A stretch of 64,000 bases of DNA from Loktanella sp. 3ANDIMAR09 (GCF_001420005.1 NZ_LJAK01000007.1:115919-179918), one strand, 5' to 3'. Positions 30,851-40,763 are shown, numbered from the stretch's first letter. The notes: generated by a model not told the origin, from the letters alone. Numbers and translations: made by a program.

Positions 30851-31635
30851 CGCAGTTTCGGCGGCTTGTTCGGATCGGCACCGGGGGCCATCGGGACATC
30901 TGGTGTGACGCGCTGCATTTTCGGCAGGTCGAACCGCAGGCCCACACGTTCCAGCCGGCGGGCCATTTCCTCGCCTGCGCCGACGAACACGACGTCCATC
31001 GTGCCTGCATCAATGCCGGAAAATGTCAGTGCCTCACCCGCCGCATGGGCCAGCGCACCATGGGCGCTGTCATCGGCACCGACAAACCCCAGAACGTGCC
31101 CTTTGCCACCGTCCTCGTATTCGGCGGCAACAAGGTAGGCCGTTTCGGCCAGTCCCGCTGTTTTCGACAATTTGCGGTCCAATGCGTCCAGCACGGCCTC
31201 TGGCAGGGACTTTGGCGGCGTGATCGCGACCAGCCGCGCCTGCGTCTGTTCAGGTGCGTGATCAAGGGTCGTTGCCAGCCAGTCGACACCATCCGCCGGG
31301 ATCAACATGGCCGAAGGCGCGACACGCAGGTTCAGGGCCAGACCACAGCCCTGCCCCGCCATCATCTGCACCAGTGCCCGCCCCGGCAAGCCGGCATAGG
31401 GTGCCACGCGCCCGGTAAAATCGGACAAGCGGTCTTCGGTGTCGAAAATCAGGGCGAATGGCGCGCCTTCCATCTCGACCACGGTGGGTTTGACACTGTC
31501 GCCCTCGGGCTCTGCGTCCAGCAAGACATAGATATCCGCGTCGCACAGGTCTTCGTAGAACCGCAGGCGCAGCGCGTCGTTTTCCGGGGCCGCCTGCATC
31601 GCGGCATGGGATTTATCCAGCGTCGTTTCGGTCAT
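30847..31635 (-). CDS. SseB family protein
   Basis: 262 residues. An N-terminal SseB-type domain (about residues 20-130, with DADIYVLLD and PYAGLPGRALVQMM) is followed by an SseB-like C-terminal domain. No signal or membrane segment. The function of the family is poorly known. The start at 31635 gives MTETTLDKS and overlaps the upstream glycosylase stop by four bases; its end overlaps the convergent photolyase stop by four. Confidence 0.82.
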   Translation of the reverse strand: MTETTLDKSHAAMQAAPENDALRLRFYEDLCDADIYVLLDAEPEGDSVKPTVVEMEGAPFALIFDTEDRLSDFTGRVAPYAGLPGRALVQMMAGQGCGLALNLRVAPSAMLIPADGVDWLATTLDHAPEQTQARLVAITPPKSLPEAVLDALDRKLSKTAGLAETAYLVAAEYEDGGKGHVLGFVGADDSAHGALAHAAGEALTFSGIDAGTMDVVFVGAGEEMARRLERVGLRFDLPKMQRVTPDVPMAPGADPNKPPKLR

Positions 31636-32213
31636 TCCAGCACCTCTTGCACGCGCGCCCGCAACACGGGCAGCAATTCGTCGGCAAACCACGGGTTGCG
31701 GTTCAGCCATCCGGTATTGCGCCACGACGGATGAGGCAAGGGAAAGACATGCGGCGCGTGGTCCCGCCAGCCTGCAACCCGCTGCGTGACGGGCATTTTA
31801 TCGCCAAGATGCCAGCCTTGGGCGTAGGCGCCGATCAGCAGCGTCAGTGGCACCTGCCCCAGCTGGGCAAGCGCCGCCGCACGCCACGTCGCAGCACAGA
31901 TGCGCGGTGGCGGCAGGTCAGCGCCCTTGGCATCATACCCCGGAAAACAGAATGCCATCGGCACGATTGCGACCCGGTCACGGTCATAGAACGCGTCGTT
32001 TTCGATCCCCATCCAATCCCGCAACCGGTCACCGGAACGGTCCCAAAACGGGGTCTGCGCCTCATGCACCCGCGCGCCCGGGGCCTGACTTGCGATCAGA
32101 ATACGCGGTTGACCACGAAACCATACGACCGGGCGTGGGCTGTGTCGCGTCGCGGTCCGGGCAAAACGATCTGCGCAGATGCGGCAGTCCGCGATGTCTT
32201 TCTGAATACTCAT
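31632..32213 (-). CDS. Uracil-DNA glycosylase family protein
   Basis: 193 residues. Motif 1 is SQAPGARVHEAQTPFWDRSG (water-activating and base pocket), and motif 2 region LPHPSWRNTGWLNRNPWF is the DNA-inserting loop. A CxxC lies near the N-terminus (DCRICAD), but a complete four-Cys FeS set as in family 4 is not evident. It probably excises damaged bases or is a non-canonical member. Coupled to the sseB-like gene. Confidence 0.85.
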   Translation of the reverse strand: MSIQKDIADCRICADRFARTATRHSPRPVVWFRGQPRILIASQAPGARVHEAQTPFWDRSGDRLRDWMGIENDAFYDRDRVAIVPMAFCFPGYDAKGADLPPPRICAATWRAAALAQLGQVPLTLLIGAYAQGWHLGDKMPVTQRVAGWRDHAPHVFPLPHPSWRNTGWLNRNPWFADELLPVLRARVQEVLE

Positions 32214-32405
32214 GGTCGGGATCTAGAACAGACCCGCCCTTTGCACAGGGACCACGGTCCATCACGGTTTTGCAAAAAACCGCCTTTCGCCTGTCTTTGA
32301 ACACAATTTTCGATCATTAAGTGTAAAAGAGAGAACAATGTGACGCCGAATTAACCTTCGTCGCGCATCCACAGCGGGCAGCAAGCACGTCGAGAGCGGC
32401 AAAAG

Positions 32406-33065
32406 ATGTTGGAATTCAATGCGGTCAGCAAGTCCTTCTGGACCGGCACCCAGCGCAAGATCATCCTGGATCGGGCGTCGTTTCGCGTTGAACTGGGTAA
32501 TTCGCTGGGCATTCTGGCCCCCAACGGCACCGGCAAGACGACCCTGATCAACATGATGGCGGGTCTGGAAAAACCCGACGAAGGCACGATTACCCGCGGA
32601 TGCCGCATCTCGTTTCCGCTGGGTTTCATGGGCGGGGTCGTCAACCGGCACACCGCGCGCGAAAACGTCCGCTATATCGCGCGGCTCTACGGGCTTGATC
32701 CCGACTATATCGAGGCGTTTTGCCGCTGGCTGTGCGGCATCAAGGAATATTTCGACATGCCGGTCGGGACCTACAGCGCGGGGATGCGGGCGCGTCTGAC
32801 ATTTTCGCTGATGCTGGCGCTTGATTTCGATATCTACCTCATCGACGAAGGCATGCCGTCCACGACCGATATGGAATTCAATCGCAAGGCGGGTGAAATC
32901 CTGCGTGAACGGCTGGAAAAGACGACCGTGATCATCGTATCGCATCAGGCAGAGACACTGGAACGGTTCGCGCGTTCGGCCGCTGTGTTGCGCGACGGCA
33001 GGATCCACATGTTCGACACACTTGAAGAGGCCAAGCAGCTTTATGACTACGAAGCCCACAGCTAA
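32406..33065 (+). CDS. kpsT: Capsular polysaccharide export ATP-binding protein (KpsT-like)
   Basis: 219 residues. Walker A is GILAPNGTGKTT (with Ala-Pro as in KpsT), the signature YSAGMRARLTF replaces LSGGQ, and Walker B is IYLIDEGMP, all KpsT/Wzt-like features. It powers export of capsule across the inner membrane with KpsM, which is not in this window. The next gene starts inside its last 23 bases, so they are coupled. Confidence 0.9.
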   Translation: MLEFNAVSKSFWTGTQRKIILDRASFRVELGNSLGILAPNGTGKTTLINMMAGLEKPDEGTITRGCRISFPLGFMGGVVNRHTARENVRYIARLYGLDPDYIEAFCRWLCGIKEYFDMPVGTYSAGMRARLTFSLMLALDFDIYLIDEGMPSTTDMEFNRKAGEILRERLEKTTVIIVSHQAETLERFARSAAVLRDGRIHMFDTLEEAKQLYDYEAHS

Positions 33066-34704
33066 GAAATTTCGGGTGCGCAAACCGATGGCCAGCACGG
33101 GCGAGCCTGCACCGGCTGCGCCGGAACAATCCGCGCCGCCGCAGCGCCCGGAACCGGTCCAGCAGCAGCCCATGGCCGCGCCGCAGCCCTTGCCGGAACC
33201 GGCAAACAACAATGTCGACATCGACGCGATCCGCCGCGAAGGATTGACCGGGCGACAGCTGCGCATGGCGCGCCGGGTCGCGCAAAAACAGGGTCTGGCC
33301 GTCACTTCGGACTTTGATGCGGTCCGCCAGTTGCGGCTTGCCGGGATCGATCCGTTCCAGCGTTCCACCGTGCTGGAACTGGTAGCACCAGATCAGCAAG
33401 GCGGTCAGCAGCCAGGCGGCATGAATCCGCAAACAGGCGGCCCACAGACCCTGGGCGCGATCAAACCGGTGCCGCAGGACCGGGTGCAATTGCCGCAAAC
33501 CAGAACGCAGGGCAATCAACTGCCCTCGACCGAATTTGCCGATCCGATCAAGCGTCGGAACGACGAAATCTCGCAGATACAACGCGACATGGCCCGTCGC
33601 CGCCGGCTCAAGGCGTTCCTGATGATGGTCAGGCTCAGCATCTTTGTGCTGCTGCCGACCATGATTGTGGGTTACTATTACTATACGATCGCCACGCCGA
33701 TGTATGCCACCGACTCTGAATTCGTCATTCAGCAGGCCGAACCAGCCAGTGCCGCAGGCGGTCTGGGGGGCATGTTCCAGGGCACCTCTATGGCGACCCA
33801 ACAGGACAGCATCACGGTGCAATCCTACCTGCAGTCGCGGGCGGCGATGGTGCGTCTGGATGCCGACCACGACTTCAAGGCGCATTTCAGCCAGGACTGG
33901 ATCGACCCGATCCAGCGTCTGCCAGAGGGTGCCACGAACGAGGCCGCCTACGGCGTCTATCAGGACATGGTCAAGATCAGCTATGACCCGACCGAAGGCA
34001 TCCTGCGGATGAAGGTCATCGCTGCCTCGCCCGAGGTCAGTCAGGAATTTTCCAATGCGTTGATCCGCTACGCCGAGGAACAGGTCGACCAGCTGACCCA
34101 GCGCCTGCGCGAGGACCAGATGGCCGGTGCCCGCGAAAGCTATGTCGCCGCAGAGGCCGCGCGTGCGGACGCCTTGCAGGCCTGGCTGCAAATCCAGGAA
34201 GACGTGCAGCAGATCGACCCGATCGGCGAAACCTCGGCCCGGACGCAACAGATTTCCGCCCTCGAAACCGAGCGTCAACGCCTGACGCTCACCCTGCAGG
34301 AACGGCTCGCGGTGCGCACCCCAAATCAGGCACAGGTCAACGCACTCGAAAGCCAGATCAGCAATATCGAAACGCTGATCTCCGATCTGCGTCAACAGAT
34401 GACAACGGCCAACGCCGAAGGGACAAGCCTTGCAGCGCGCAATACGGAACTGCGTCTGGCCGAGGAAAACTACACCTTTCAGACCGGTCTGGCCCAGCAG
34501 GCGCTGACGCAGATGGAAACCGCCCGGATCGAGGCGAACCGTCAGGTTCGCTATCTGTCGATGGGCGTCGAACCCGTCGCACCGGACGAGGCGACCTATC
34601 CCAAGGCGTTCGAGAATACGATCCTCGCGTTCTTGATCTTCTCGGGTATCTACCTGATGATCTCGATCACCGCCTCCATCCTTCGCGAACAGGTAACCAG
34701 CTGA
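33043..34704 (+). CDS. Capsule polysaccharide export inner-membrane protein (KpsE-like)
   Basis: 553 residues. A long Pro/Gln-rich cytoplasmic N-terminus (about 150 residues) precedes a first membrane helix (about 195-220), a large periplasmic part with coiled coil (about 340-480) and a final membrane helix near the C-terminus. This is the Wzz/KpsE polysaccharide co-polymerase layout. It bridges KpsMT to the outer-membrane exporter. The extended N-terminus is longer than in E. coli KpsE. ATG at 33043 is preferred over an upstream TTG. Confidence 0.85.
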   Translation: MTTKPTAKKFRVRKPMASTGEPAPAAPEQSAPPQRPEPVQQQPMAAPQPLPEPANNNVDIDAIRREGLTGRQLRMARRVAQKQGLAVTSDFDAVRQLRLAGIDPFQRSTVLELVAPDQQGGQQPGGMNPQTGGPQTLGAIKPVPQDRVQLPQTRTQGNQLPSTEFADPIKRRNDEISQIQRDMARRRRLKAFLMMVRLSIFVLLPTMIVGYYYYTIATPMYATDSEFVIQQAEPASAAGGLGGMFQGTSMATQQDSITVQSYLQSRAAMVRLDADHDFKAHFSQDWIDPIQRLPEGATNEAAYGVYQDMVKISYDPTEGILRMKVIAASPEVSQEFSNALIRYAEEQVDQLTQRLREDQMAGARESYVAAEAARADALQAWLQIQEDVQQIDPIGETSARTQQISALETERQRLTLTLQERLAVRTPNQAQVNALESQISNIETLISDLRQQMTTANAEGTSLAARNTELRLAEENYTFQTGLAQQALTQMETARIEANRQVRYLSMGVEPVAPDEATYPKAFENTILAFLIFSGIYLMISITASILREQVTS

Positions 34705-35537
34705 TGCATGATGTCACCATCGGAAACCTCACCGTTTCCAACGATCGCCCCCTGCTTGTCATCGCAGGACCCTGCCAGCTGGAAAGCGCGGATCACGCGC
34801 TGATGATCGCTGAACAGATGGCCGCGGCCTGTCACGAGGCCGGCGCGCAGTTCATTTTCAAGGGGAGCTACGACAAGGCAAACCGCACCTCACTGTCGGG
34901 CAAGCGCGGCCTGGGCCTGGATGAAGGGCTGTCCGTCCTGCAAAAGGTCAAGGACACCATCGGCTGTCCGGTCCTGACGGACATCCACGGGGCAGACCAA
35001 TGCGCGACCGTCGCGCAGGTCGTCGATGTCATGCAGATCCCGGCATTCCTGTGCCGCCAGACCGACCTGCTGCTGGCAGCGGGCGAAACCGGTGCCGTCA
35101 TCAACGTGAAAAAGGGACAGTTTCTGGCCCCCTGGGACATGCCGAACGTCGTGTCCAAGATCGAAAGCACCGGCAACAAACGCATCCTGCTGACCGAACG
35201 CGGCGCGTCATTCGGCTATAATACGCTTGTGGCCGACATGCGGTCGCTGCCGACCATGGCTAAAACCGGCTACCCGGTGGTGATGGACGCGACCCATTCC
35301 GTGCAGCAGCCCGGCGGTCAGGGCGGCAGCTCTGGCGGTCAGCGCGAATTCGCCCCGGTCATGGCCCGCGCAGCCGTCAGTCTGGGGATCGCTGCCGTAT
35401 TCATCGAAACCCACGAGGCACCCGACACCGCACCCTCTGACGGGCCAAACATGATCCCCCTGGACCAGATGCCGGCACTGGTCAGCAGCCTGATGGATTT
35501 CGACCGCCTGGCCAAGGCGAACCCGCTGCGCGTCTGA
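34704..35537 (+). CDS. kdsA: 3-deoxy-8-phosphooctulonate synthase
   Basis: 277 residues, the usual length. Family landmarks: AGPCQLES (substrate), FKGSYDKANRTS (PEP-binding Lys), TDIHG, and the metal-site His in DATHSVQQPGG. It condenses arabinose-5-phosphate with PEP to KDO-8-phosphate. It shares one base with the preceding kpsE stop (TGATG), so KDO supply is tied to capsule export, consistent with a KDO-linked capsule. Confidence 0.95.
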   Translation: MHDVTIGNLTVSNDRPLLVIAGPCQLESADHALMIAEQMAAACHEAGAQFIFKGSYDKANRTSLSGKRGLGLDEGLSVLQKVKDTIGCPVLTDIHGADQCATVAQVVDVMQIPAFLCRQTDLLLAAGETGAVINVKKGQFLAPWDMPNVVSKIESTGNKRILLTERGASFGYNTLVADMRSLPTMAKTGYPVVMDATHSVQQPGGQGGSSGGQREFAPVMARAAVSLGIAAVFIETHEAPDTAPSDGPNMIPLDQMPALVSSLMDFDRLAKANPLRV

Positions 35538-35591
35538 TCGTTTGCACATCCGCCGGTCCCTGCTACCTCTGCATCTGAACCGGAGGGACCG

Positions 35592-36878
35592 ATGCGCGCA
35601 TTCATTTTGATCATTCTTTTGCTCTGGCCGGTCGCGGCCGTGGCACAAGACAACGCAGCCCCCATCGCAACCGAAACATCGGCGCGCGACGACACCGCGA
35701 TCCGCAGCCGGATCAGCGATATCATCGCGGTGCTTGGCGGCTACGAGAGTGTCGACGTCGCTGTCCAAGAGGGTGTCGTCACCCTGACGGGCGAGGTTCT
35801 GACCCCGCAGGACCAGACAGCGCTGACGGAGCTGGCGCAACGGATCGAAGGCGTCATCGCCGTGCGCAACAACACGGTTGAAACGACAGACCTCGATGCG
35901 CGACTGACGCCCGCACTCGAACGGTTCCGGACACGCGCCTTGCAACTGGTGTCCAGCCTCCCCCTGCTGGGGATCGCATTGGTTGTGTTCATCGTGATCG
36001 TCTGGGTCGGGCTTGCACTCGCGCGGTGGCAACGGCCATGGAAAAGGTTGGCCCCAAACGCCTTCATCGCGCAGATCATGCAACAGATCATCCGCCTGGC
36101 CTTTGTGGTGCTTGGCCTGGTGGTTGCGCTGGACATCCTCGGTGCCACTGCCCTGCTGGGCACGATCCTGGGCGCTGCCGGAATCATCGGTCTGGCCCTT
36201 GGCTTTGCGGTCAAGGACACGGTCGAAAATTTTATCGCGTCCATCATGCTGTCAATTCGCCAGCCATTCGCGCCCAACGACGTGGTCGAAATCAACGGCG
36301 ATATCGGAACAGTCATCCGCCTGACGAGCCGCGCCACGATCCTACTGTCCCCTGACGGAAACCACATCCGAATCCCCAATGCGACCGTGTTCAGCTCGCG
36401 GGTGGTCAATTATACGCAAAACGCGGAACGCCGTTTCCTGTTTCCGATCAGCGTCAGCCGCGACTGCGACCTTGCCGCCGCACGAAGCCTGATCGAGCGG
36501 ACCGTGCAGGATCTCCCATTCGTTCTTGATCAACCCCGCGCCGCCGTCTGGATCGAAACCCTCGAGGCTGGCGGCGTGGTGATGCAAGTTGCCGGCTGGA
36601 TTGATCAGCGTCGAAGCTCGCTGCCGTTGGCCCAGGGCGAGGCGATCCGACACGTAAAGCGCGCGTTGGAAGAGGACGGGTTCGAGATTCCCGACAATGT
36701 TCAACCGATCGCACTGACACGCGCCCCATCGGATCCATCTCCGGCCCATTCAAAGGAAAGCGCTGATATTGCAGAAGTATCACCCGGTCAGGAAGAAGCG
36801 GTCAGCGATATGATCAAGGCCGAGCGCAACCGCGAGGACACACCTGATCTTTTGCGGGCCGATGGTCAAAAAGAATAG
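35592..36878 (+). CDS. Mechanosensitive channel (MscS family) with BON domain
   Basis: 428 residues. Signal peptide ending VAAVAQ, a periplasmic BON domain (about 35-98, with GEVLTPQDQ), then three membrane helices and the MscS core. The pore helix ILGAAGIIGLALGFAVKDTVENF (split here by a few residues) is the MscS TM3 signature. The cytoplasmic beta domain and an acidic tail follow. It gates on membrane tension to release osmolytes. A GGAGGGACC ribosome site precedes the ATG. Confidence 0.92.
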   Translation: MRAFILIILLLWPVAAVAQDNAAPIATETSARDDTAIRSRISDIIAVLGGYESVDVAVQEGVVTLTGEVLTPQDQTALTELAQRIEGVIAVRNNTVETTDLDARLTPALERFRTRALQLVSSLPLLGIALVVFIVIVWVGLALARWQRPWKRLAPNAFIAQIMQQIIRLAFVVLGLVVALDILGATALLGTILGAAGIIGLALGFAVKDTVENFIASIMLSIRQPFAPNDVVEINGDIGTVIRLTSRATILLSPDGNHIRIPNATVFSSRVVNYTQNAERRFLFPISVSRDCDLAAARSLIERTVQDLPFVLDQPRAAVWIETLEAGGVVMQVAGWIDQRRSSLPLAQGEAIRHVKRALEEDGFEIPDNVQPIALTRAPSDPSPAHSKESADIAEVSPGQEEAVSDMIKAERNREDTPDLLRADGQKE

Positions 36879-36893
36879 CAAAAATGCGCAAAC

Positions 36894-36911
36894 CGGGGCT
36901 TGAACGCCCCG
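36894..36911 (+). terminator. Weak hairpin before tRNA-Gln
   Basis: A 6-bp CGGGGC/GCCCCG stem with a 6-base loop, 15 bases past the MscS stop; no T-run. Confidence 0.3.
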
Positions 36912-36940
36912 TCGGTTCATCGTATCCCACGCCTCGCTGA

Positions 36941-37015
36941 TGGGGTGTAGCCAAGCGGTAAGGCATCGGTTTTTGGTACCGTGTATCGTAGGTTCGAATC
37001 CTACCACCCCAGCCA
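36941..37015 (+). tRNA. tRNA-Gln (TTG)
   Basis: Complete cloverleaf: acceptor TGGGGTG/CACCCCA, T-arm with GTTCGAATC, discriminator G and encoded CCA. Anticodon TTG at 36973-36975. The first anticodon-stem pair (27-43) is T-T. In alphaproteobacteria this tRNA is normally charged with glutamate and then amidated. Confidence 0.97.
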
Positions 37016-37365
37016 GCGCTTTCCGAAATAGCTGACCTTGAAGGTTGACGTCCGCCGGGGCACAGGTTTCATCGGCGTTGCACGAGCCTTGCGGGCAGCT
37101 ATTGCAAACTCTGCAGCGATGATCGAACAAGGTGGACGTCGTTGGTCGACGCCCCTACTCTTGGGTGCCCAGCCCAGACAATTTAATCTCTACTGTTGGA
37201 TCACAGCGACATCCACCTCTCACACGCCCGTCATTGAACCTGCCGGGCGGCATGGTCCCGGCGCAAGTCCACCTGCGCGATATCGGGGATGACCAGATTG
37301 TCGCGGATGAGGGACAAGCCCGCCACCGCAGCAGTGCACCAGATTTACCAACGGCAGTCAGCACG
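37016..37365. other. Intergenic region, no recognisable gene
   Basis: About 350 bases between tRNA-Gln and the TRAP terminator. Small frames on both strands (for example 37155-37364 minus) have no ribosome site and no recognisable product. It may be decayed sequence. Confidence 0.4.
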
Positions 37366-37402
37366 AAAAAGGGCCGGCGCTGTTCAACAACAGCGCCGGC
37401 CC
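37366..37402 (-). terminator. Rho-independent terminator of the TRAP operon
   Basis: Perfect 14-bp GC-rich stem with a 4-base loop, followed on the minus strand by five T, 23 bases past the permease stop. Confidence 0.93.
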
Positions 37403-37424
37403 CCGGTATAGCGTGACGGCGGAT

Positions 37425-39659
37425 CTAGGTTTGGGTGGCCGTCTGGCCATCCTTGCGGGTCGCCTTTGCCAGCAGATACAAGGCTACCGCACCGCCGATC
37501 CCGATGGCGTCGGACACCAACCCACCTTCGATCATGAACAGCGCCACGATGACCAGGCCGACACGGATCGGTGCAGATGCCCGCGCGCCAACCCACCAGC
37601 CCTGCACGCCAGACGACAGCAGGAACACGCCAAAGATGGCGGTCGCCGCAGCGCGGGCGATTTCGTACCAGGCTCCGTCGAACAGGATCGCGCTGTTGTA
37701 AAAGAACATGAACGGCACGATGAAGGCGGAGATGCCGATCTTGAAAGATGCGACAGAGGTCGACATGGGGTTCGATCCCGAAATGCCCGCAGCAGCATAG
37801 CTGGCCAAGGCAACAGGTGGTGTGATCGCGGACACGACGGCAAAGTAGAACACAAAGAAATGTGCCGTCAGGGCCGGAATGCCCAGCTGGATCAGACCCG
37901 GTGCCACGACCGAGGCCGCAACCGCGTAGGCCGCCGTTGTCGGCATGCCCATCCCCAACAGGATCGAGATGCACATGGCAAAGAACAGCGCCAGCAATTG
38001 GTTCGCGTCAGCGATGTTCAGCAGCACGGACGAGAACCGCGCCCCGACACCGGTCAAGGAGATGACACCCACGATGATACCCGCACAGGCACAGACCGCG
38101 ATGATCTGGATCGACATGATGCCTGCCAGCTCGAACGCCTTGGACACCGATTTGATGCCCATCCGATAGGGTGTGAACCAGCTGACCACCGCAGCCGAGG
38201 CCGTGGCAAGCGTGCCTGCCCTGATGACGGAATAACCCATGAACAAGGCCACGATCAGGATGATGATCGGCAGGAACAGGAACACCCGGCGCACCATGTC
38301 GCGGAACTTGGGCAGCTCATCCTCGCGCATGCCGCGCATGCCCAGCTTGGCGGCTTCGAAATCGACCATGAAATAGATCGACACGAAATAAAGCACGGCG
38401 GGGATGATCGCGGCGATCGCGATGTCGGTGTAGGGAATGCCCGTCATTTCCGCCATGATGAACGCGCCCGCGCCCATGATCGGCGGCATGATCTGACCGC
38501 CTGTGGATGCGGCAGCCTCGACGGCCCCTGCGGTCTGCGGCTTGTAGCCGACCTTTTTCATCAGCGGGATGGTCAGCGAACCCGTGGCCACGACGTTACC
38601 GGCAGAGGTGCCGTTGATCATGCCCATCAGGCCCGACGCAAAGATCGCGACCTTGGCCGGTCCACCACGGGCGCGGCCCGCAGCAGCAAAGGCAAAGTTC
38701 ACGAAATAGTCGCCCACCTTGGATGCCTGAAGAAAGGCGGCAAAGATGATGAACAGAATGATATAGGTCGACGACACCGCGGTGGTTGGCCCCAGGATAC
38801 CGGCATCGGTATAGACCTGGCTAAAGAAGCGGTCCCAGGCGATGTTGGGCGCATTCAGGAAACCCGGCAGCAGATCACCAACAAAGACATAGACCAGAAA
38901 GACGCCAGCGATGACGATCAGTGCCAGACCAGCGACCCGGCGGGTCATTTCCATGATCAGCGCGGTGCCGGCCACGGCGGCCAGGCTCATGCCGATCGGG
39001 GCAAAGGGCGTGCCGGTCGAATTGCGCATCAGCGTGCCGTAAATGGTGATCAGATAGGCTGCGACAGCGACAGAACAGATGGCCAGAACCACGTCAGGCG
39101 CGGCGATGGTGCCGCGCACGCGCGGGCGCATCCAACCCAGAATGATCCCCATTGCAGTCGCGACGATCAGCGGGACGCCAAAGTGATAGATCTCCGCGCT
39201 GCGGATACCGGCGTCCATCCCGTTCCACATCACGCCACCTGCGATCTGCGACGCGAACGAGAACGCAGTATACAGCGCATAGAGTGCGGGCAGGATTGCG
39301 ACATAGGCCAGCAAATCCAGAGGATGCTTGTGACCGCCATGGTCATTTTCAGGAAAGGCGCGCGCTGAATACAGCAAAAACCCGAGGATCAGCGCACCAG
39401 CGATGTGGACGATACGGAAATTCCACGTCTCCATCGGAAAGACCGGCAGGAACGGAATATCGATGCCCGTCCACGCAGAGATCGACCAGCCGTTCAGGGC
39501 TGCCATGTGAAACAGCGCATAAAACGCAGAGACCGCCGCGATCGCAAGATAGGCCCTGCCGTCGAAAATGCGTCGATTATGTTCAACGGGTTCGTCGTCA
39601 ACGCCTTCGGCGATGACGGGCCCGTCAGTCTGGTCGTCCAGTTGCGTATTGGTAGTCAT
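37425..39659 (-). CDS. TRAP transporter fused permease (DctQM, TAXI type)
   Basis: 744 residues. About four membrane helices of the small Q domain at the N-terminus are fused to about twelve of the large M domain; FEAAKLGMRG and GMGMPTTAAYAV are typical of the large TRAP subunit. Fused forms usually pair with TAXI binding proteins, and one lies directly upstream. Sodium-driven uptake of an organic acid, possibly a dicarboxylate or glutamate-like compound; the substrate cannot be read from sequence. Confidence 0.94.
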   Translation of the reverse strand: MTTNTQLDDQTDGPVIAEGVDDEPVEHNRRIFDGRAYLAIAAVSAFYALFHMAALNGWSISAWTGIDIPFLPVFPMETWNFRIVHIAGALILGFLLYSARAFPENDHGGHKHPLDLLAYVAILPALYALYTAFSFASQIAGGVMWNGMDAGIRSAEIYHFGVPLIVATAMGIILGWMRPRVRGTIAAPDVVLAICSVAVAAYLITIYGTLMRNSTGTPFAPIGMSLAAVAGTALIMEMTRRVAGLALIVIAGVFLVYVFVGDLLPGFLNAPNIAWDRFFSQVYTDAGILGPTTAVSSTYIILFIIFAAFLQASKVGDYFVNFAFAAAGRARGGPAKVAIFASGLMGMINGTSAGNVVATGSLTIPLMKKVGYKPQTAGAVEAAASTGGQIMPPIMGAGAFIMAEMTGIPYTDIAIAAIIPAVLYFVSIYFMVDFEAAKLGMRGMREDELPKFRDMVRRVFLFLPIIILIVALFMGYSVIRAGTLATASAAVVSWFTPYRMGIKSVSKAFELAGIMSIQIIAVCACAGIIVGVISLTGVGARFSSVLLNIADANQLLALFFAMCISILLGMGMPTTAAYAVAASVVAPGLIQLGIPALTAHFFVFYFAVVSAITPPVALASYAAAGISGSNPMSTSVASFKIGISAFIVPFMFFYNSAILFDGAWYEIARAAATAIFGVFLLSSGVQGWWVGARASAPIRVGLVIVALFMIEGGLVSDAIGIGGAVALYLLAKATRKDGQTATQT

Positions 39660-39736
39660 ACAGCAGCCCCATAGGCGCAGCCCGGCCCCAGGGGGCAGAC
39701 TTGCGCATGAATTGTGTGATGTGTCAGTCAGATGTG

Positions 39737-39764
39737 CCGGGGCCGCGCAGTGGCGCGGCCCCGG
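39737..39764 (-). terminator. Hairpin between binding protein and permease genes
   Basis: Perfect 12-bp stem CCGGGGCCGCGC with loop AGTG, starting just past the binding-protein stop. No T-run. Such hairpins often protect the upstream mRNA so that binding protein outnumbers permease. Confidence 0.6.
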
Positions 39765-39776
39765 ACTGATCGGGTT

Positions 39777-40763
39777 TTAGTTCCCGTAGATCTGATCGGC
39801 GGGAATGTCTGCGCCCGCGTTTTCGATGAACCATTCAGCCGCACCGGGGTGCCACTTCATGACGCCGGCGTTCTTGTCCCAGTTCTCGGGCAGCGTGGAA
39901 CGGGCGGCGCGGTGGATGTTCACCATACGCTCGTTGTCGGACATGACGACATCCACGGCCGCTTTGACAAAGCTGGCGGGCAGATCGCAGTTTGCGATCG
40001 CAAAGTTCCACATGGACACCGAACGGGCCGGTGCTTCGAGCGTGGAATAGGTTTCTGCCGCGATTTCAAAGTTGGCAACCGGGAAGGCTTCCATCAGCTG
40101 GGCCTGCTCTTCTTCGGTGAACTCGATGATGTTCACGTCGGTCTGCACTTCCAGCTGGCTGACGGCCGGAACGGGCACACCTGCTGCAAAGGCGATCACG
40201 TCCAGCAGACCATCCTGAAGCTGACCACCAAGGTCGGCCCAGGCACCGTTACGACGTTCGAATTCAACGCCCAGCGTTTCCATCATGCGCGGGAAATAGG
40301 TGTCGGACGTGGAACCGGCCGGACCGAAACCGATGCGTGCACCAGCCGGAATTTCGGACACGGACGTGATCCCCGAAGAGGCCAGCGTCGTCACCGAGAA
40401 CGGCGTCTGGTACATCGGGAACATCGCACAGGCACCGGTCATTTCCAGACCGGGCGCAATCGGGTTTGTCCCGGCGATGGATTCAGCTGCCGGACCCATG
40501 GTGGTCATGCCGAACTGCGCGTCGCCGGTGTGGACCAGCGCCATGTTCTGCATCGGACCGCCGGTGACTTCGCCGCCGCCGGTCAGGCCCAGCTCTTCGG
40601 CCACCAGGTTGCCCCAGCCCGAACCATAGGCAAAATAGGTGCCGCCCTGCGACGCCGTGCCCACGGTAAAGCTCTCGGGCCAGCCCGTGCGGTCCTCGTG
40701 TGCTGCGGCATAGGCAGACGATGCCGTCAGTGCCGTGGTCGCAATAAGTGCTGCGAATTTCAT
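39777..40763 (-). CDS. TAXI family TRAP transporter solute-binding protein
   Basis: 328 residues. Signal peptide MKFAALIATTALTASSAYA, then the family start with FTVGTASQGGTYFAYGSG, and later RIGFGPAGSTSDTYFPRM. It captures the solute in the periplasm for the fused permease downstream. The ATG at 40763 has GGAGG nine bases upstream and begins the signal peptide; the longer frame does not. A sigma-54-like promoter lies directly ahead. Confidence 0.94.
   Translation of the reverse strand: MKFAALIATTALTASSAYAAAHEDRTGWPESFTVGTASQGGTYFAYGSGWGNLVAEELGLTGGGEVTGGPMQNMALVHTGDAQFGMTTMGPAAESIAGTNPIAPGLEMTGACAMFPMYQTPFSVTTLASSGITSVSEIPAGARIGFGPAGSTSDTYFPRMMETLGVEFERRNGAWADLGGQLQDGLLDVIAFAAGVPVPAVSQLEVQTDVNIIEFTEEEQAQLMEAFPVANFEIAAETYSTLEAPARSVSMWNFAIANCDLPASFVKAAVDVVMSDNERMVNIHRAARSTLPENWDKNAGVMKWHPGAAEWFIENAGADIPADQIYGN

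Noticed and set aside
32932..34395. 487-residue frame antisense to kpsE
   Set aside because: Shadow of a recognised gene, no recognisable domain.
36780..37130. 116-residue frame containing GFEPT on the minus strand
   Set aside because: It reads antisense through tRNA-Gln; the GFEPT string is the usual artefact of a translated tRNA T-arm.
37413..39368. 651-residue open frame on the plus strand
   Set aside because: It lies antisense to the TRAP permease; composition is rich in His/Asp/Arg as expected from the reverse of GC-rich membrane protein codons, and there is no ribosome site.
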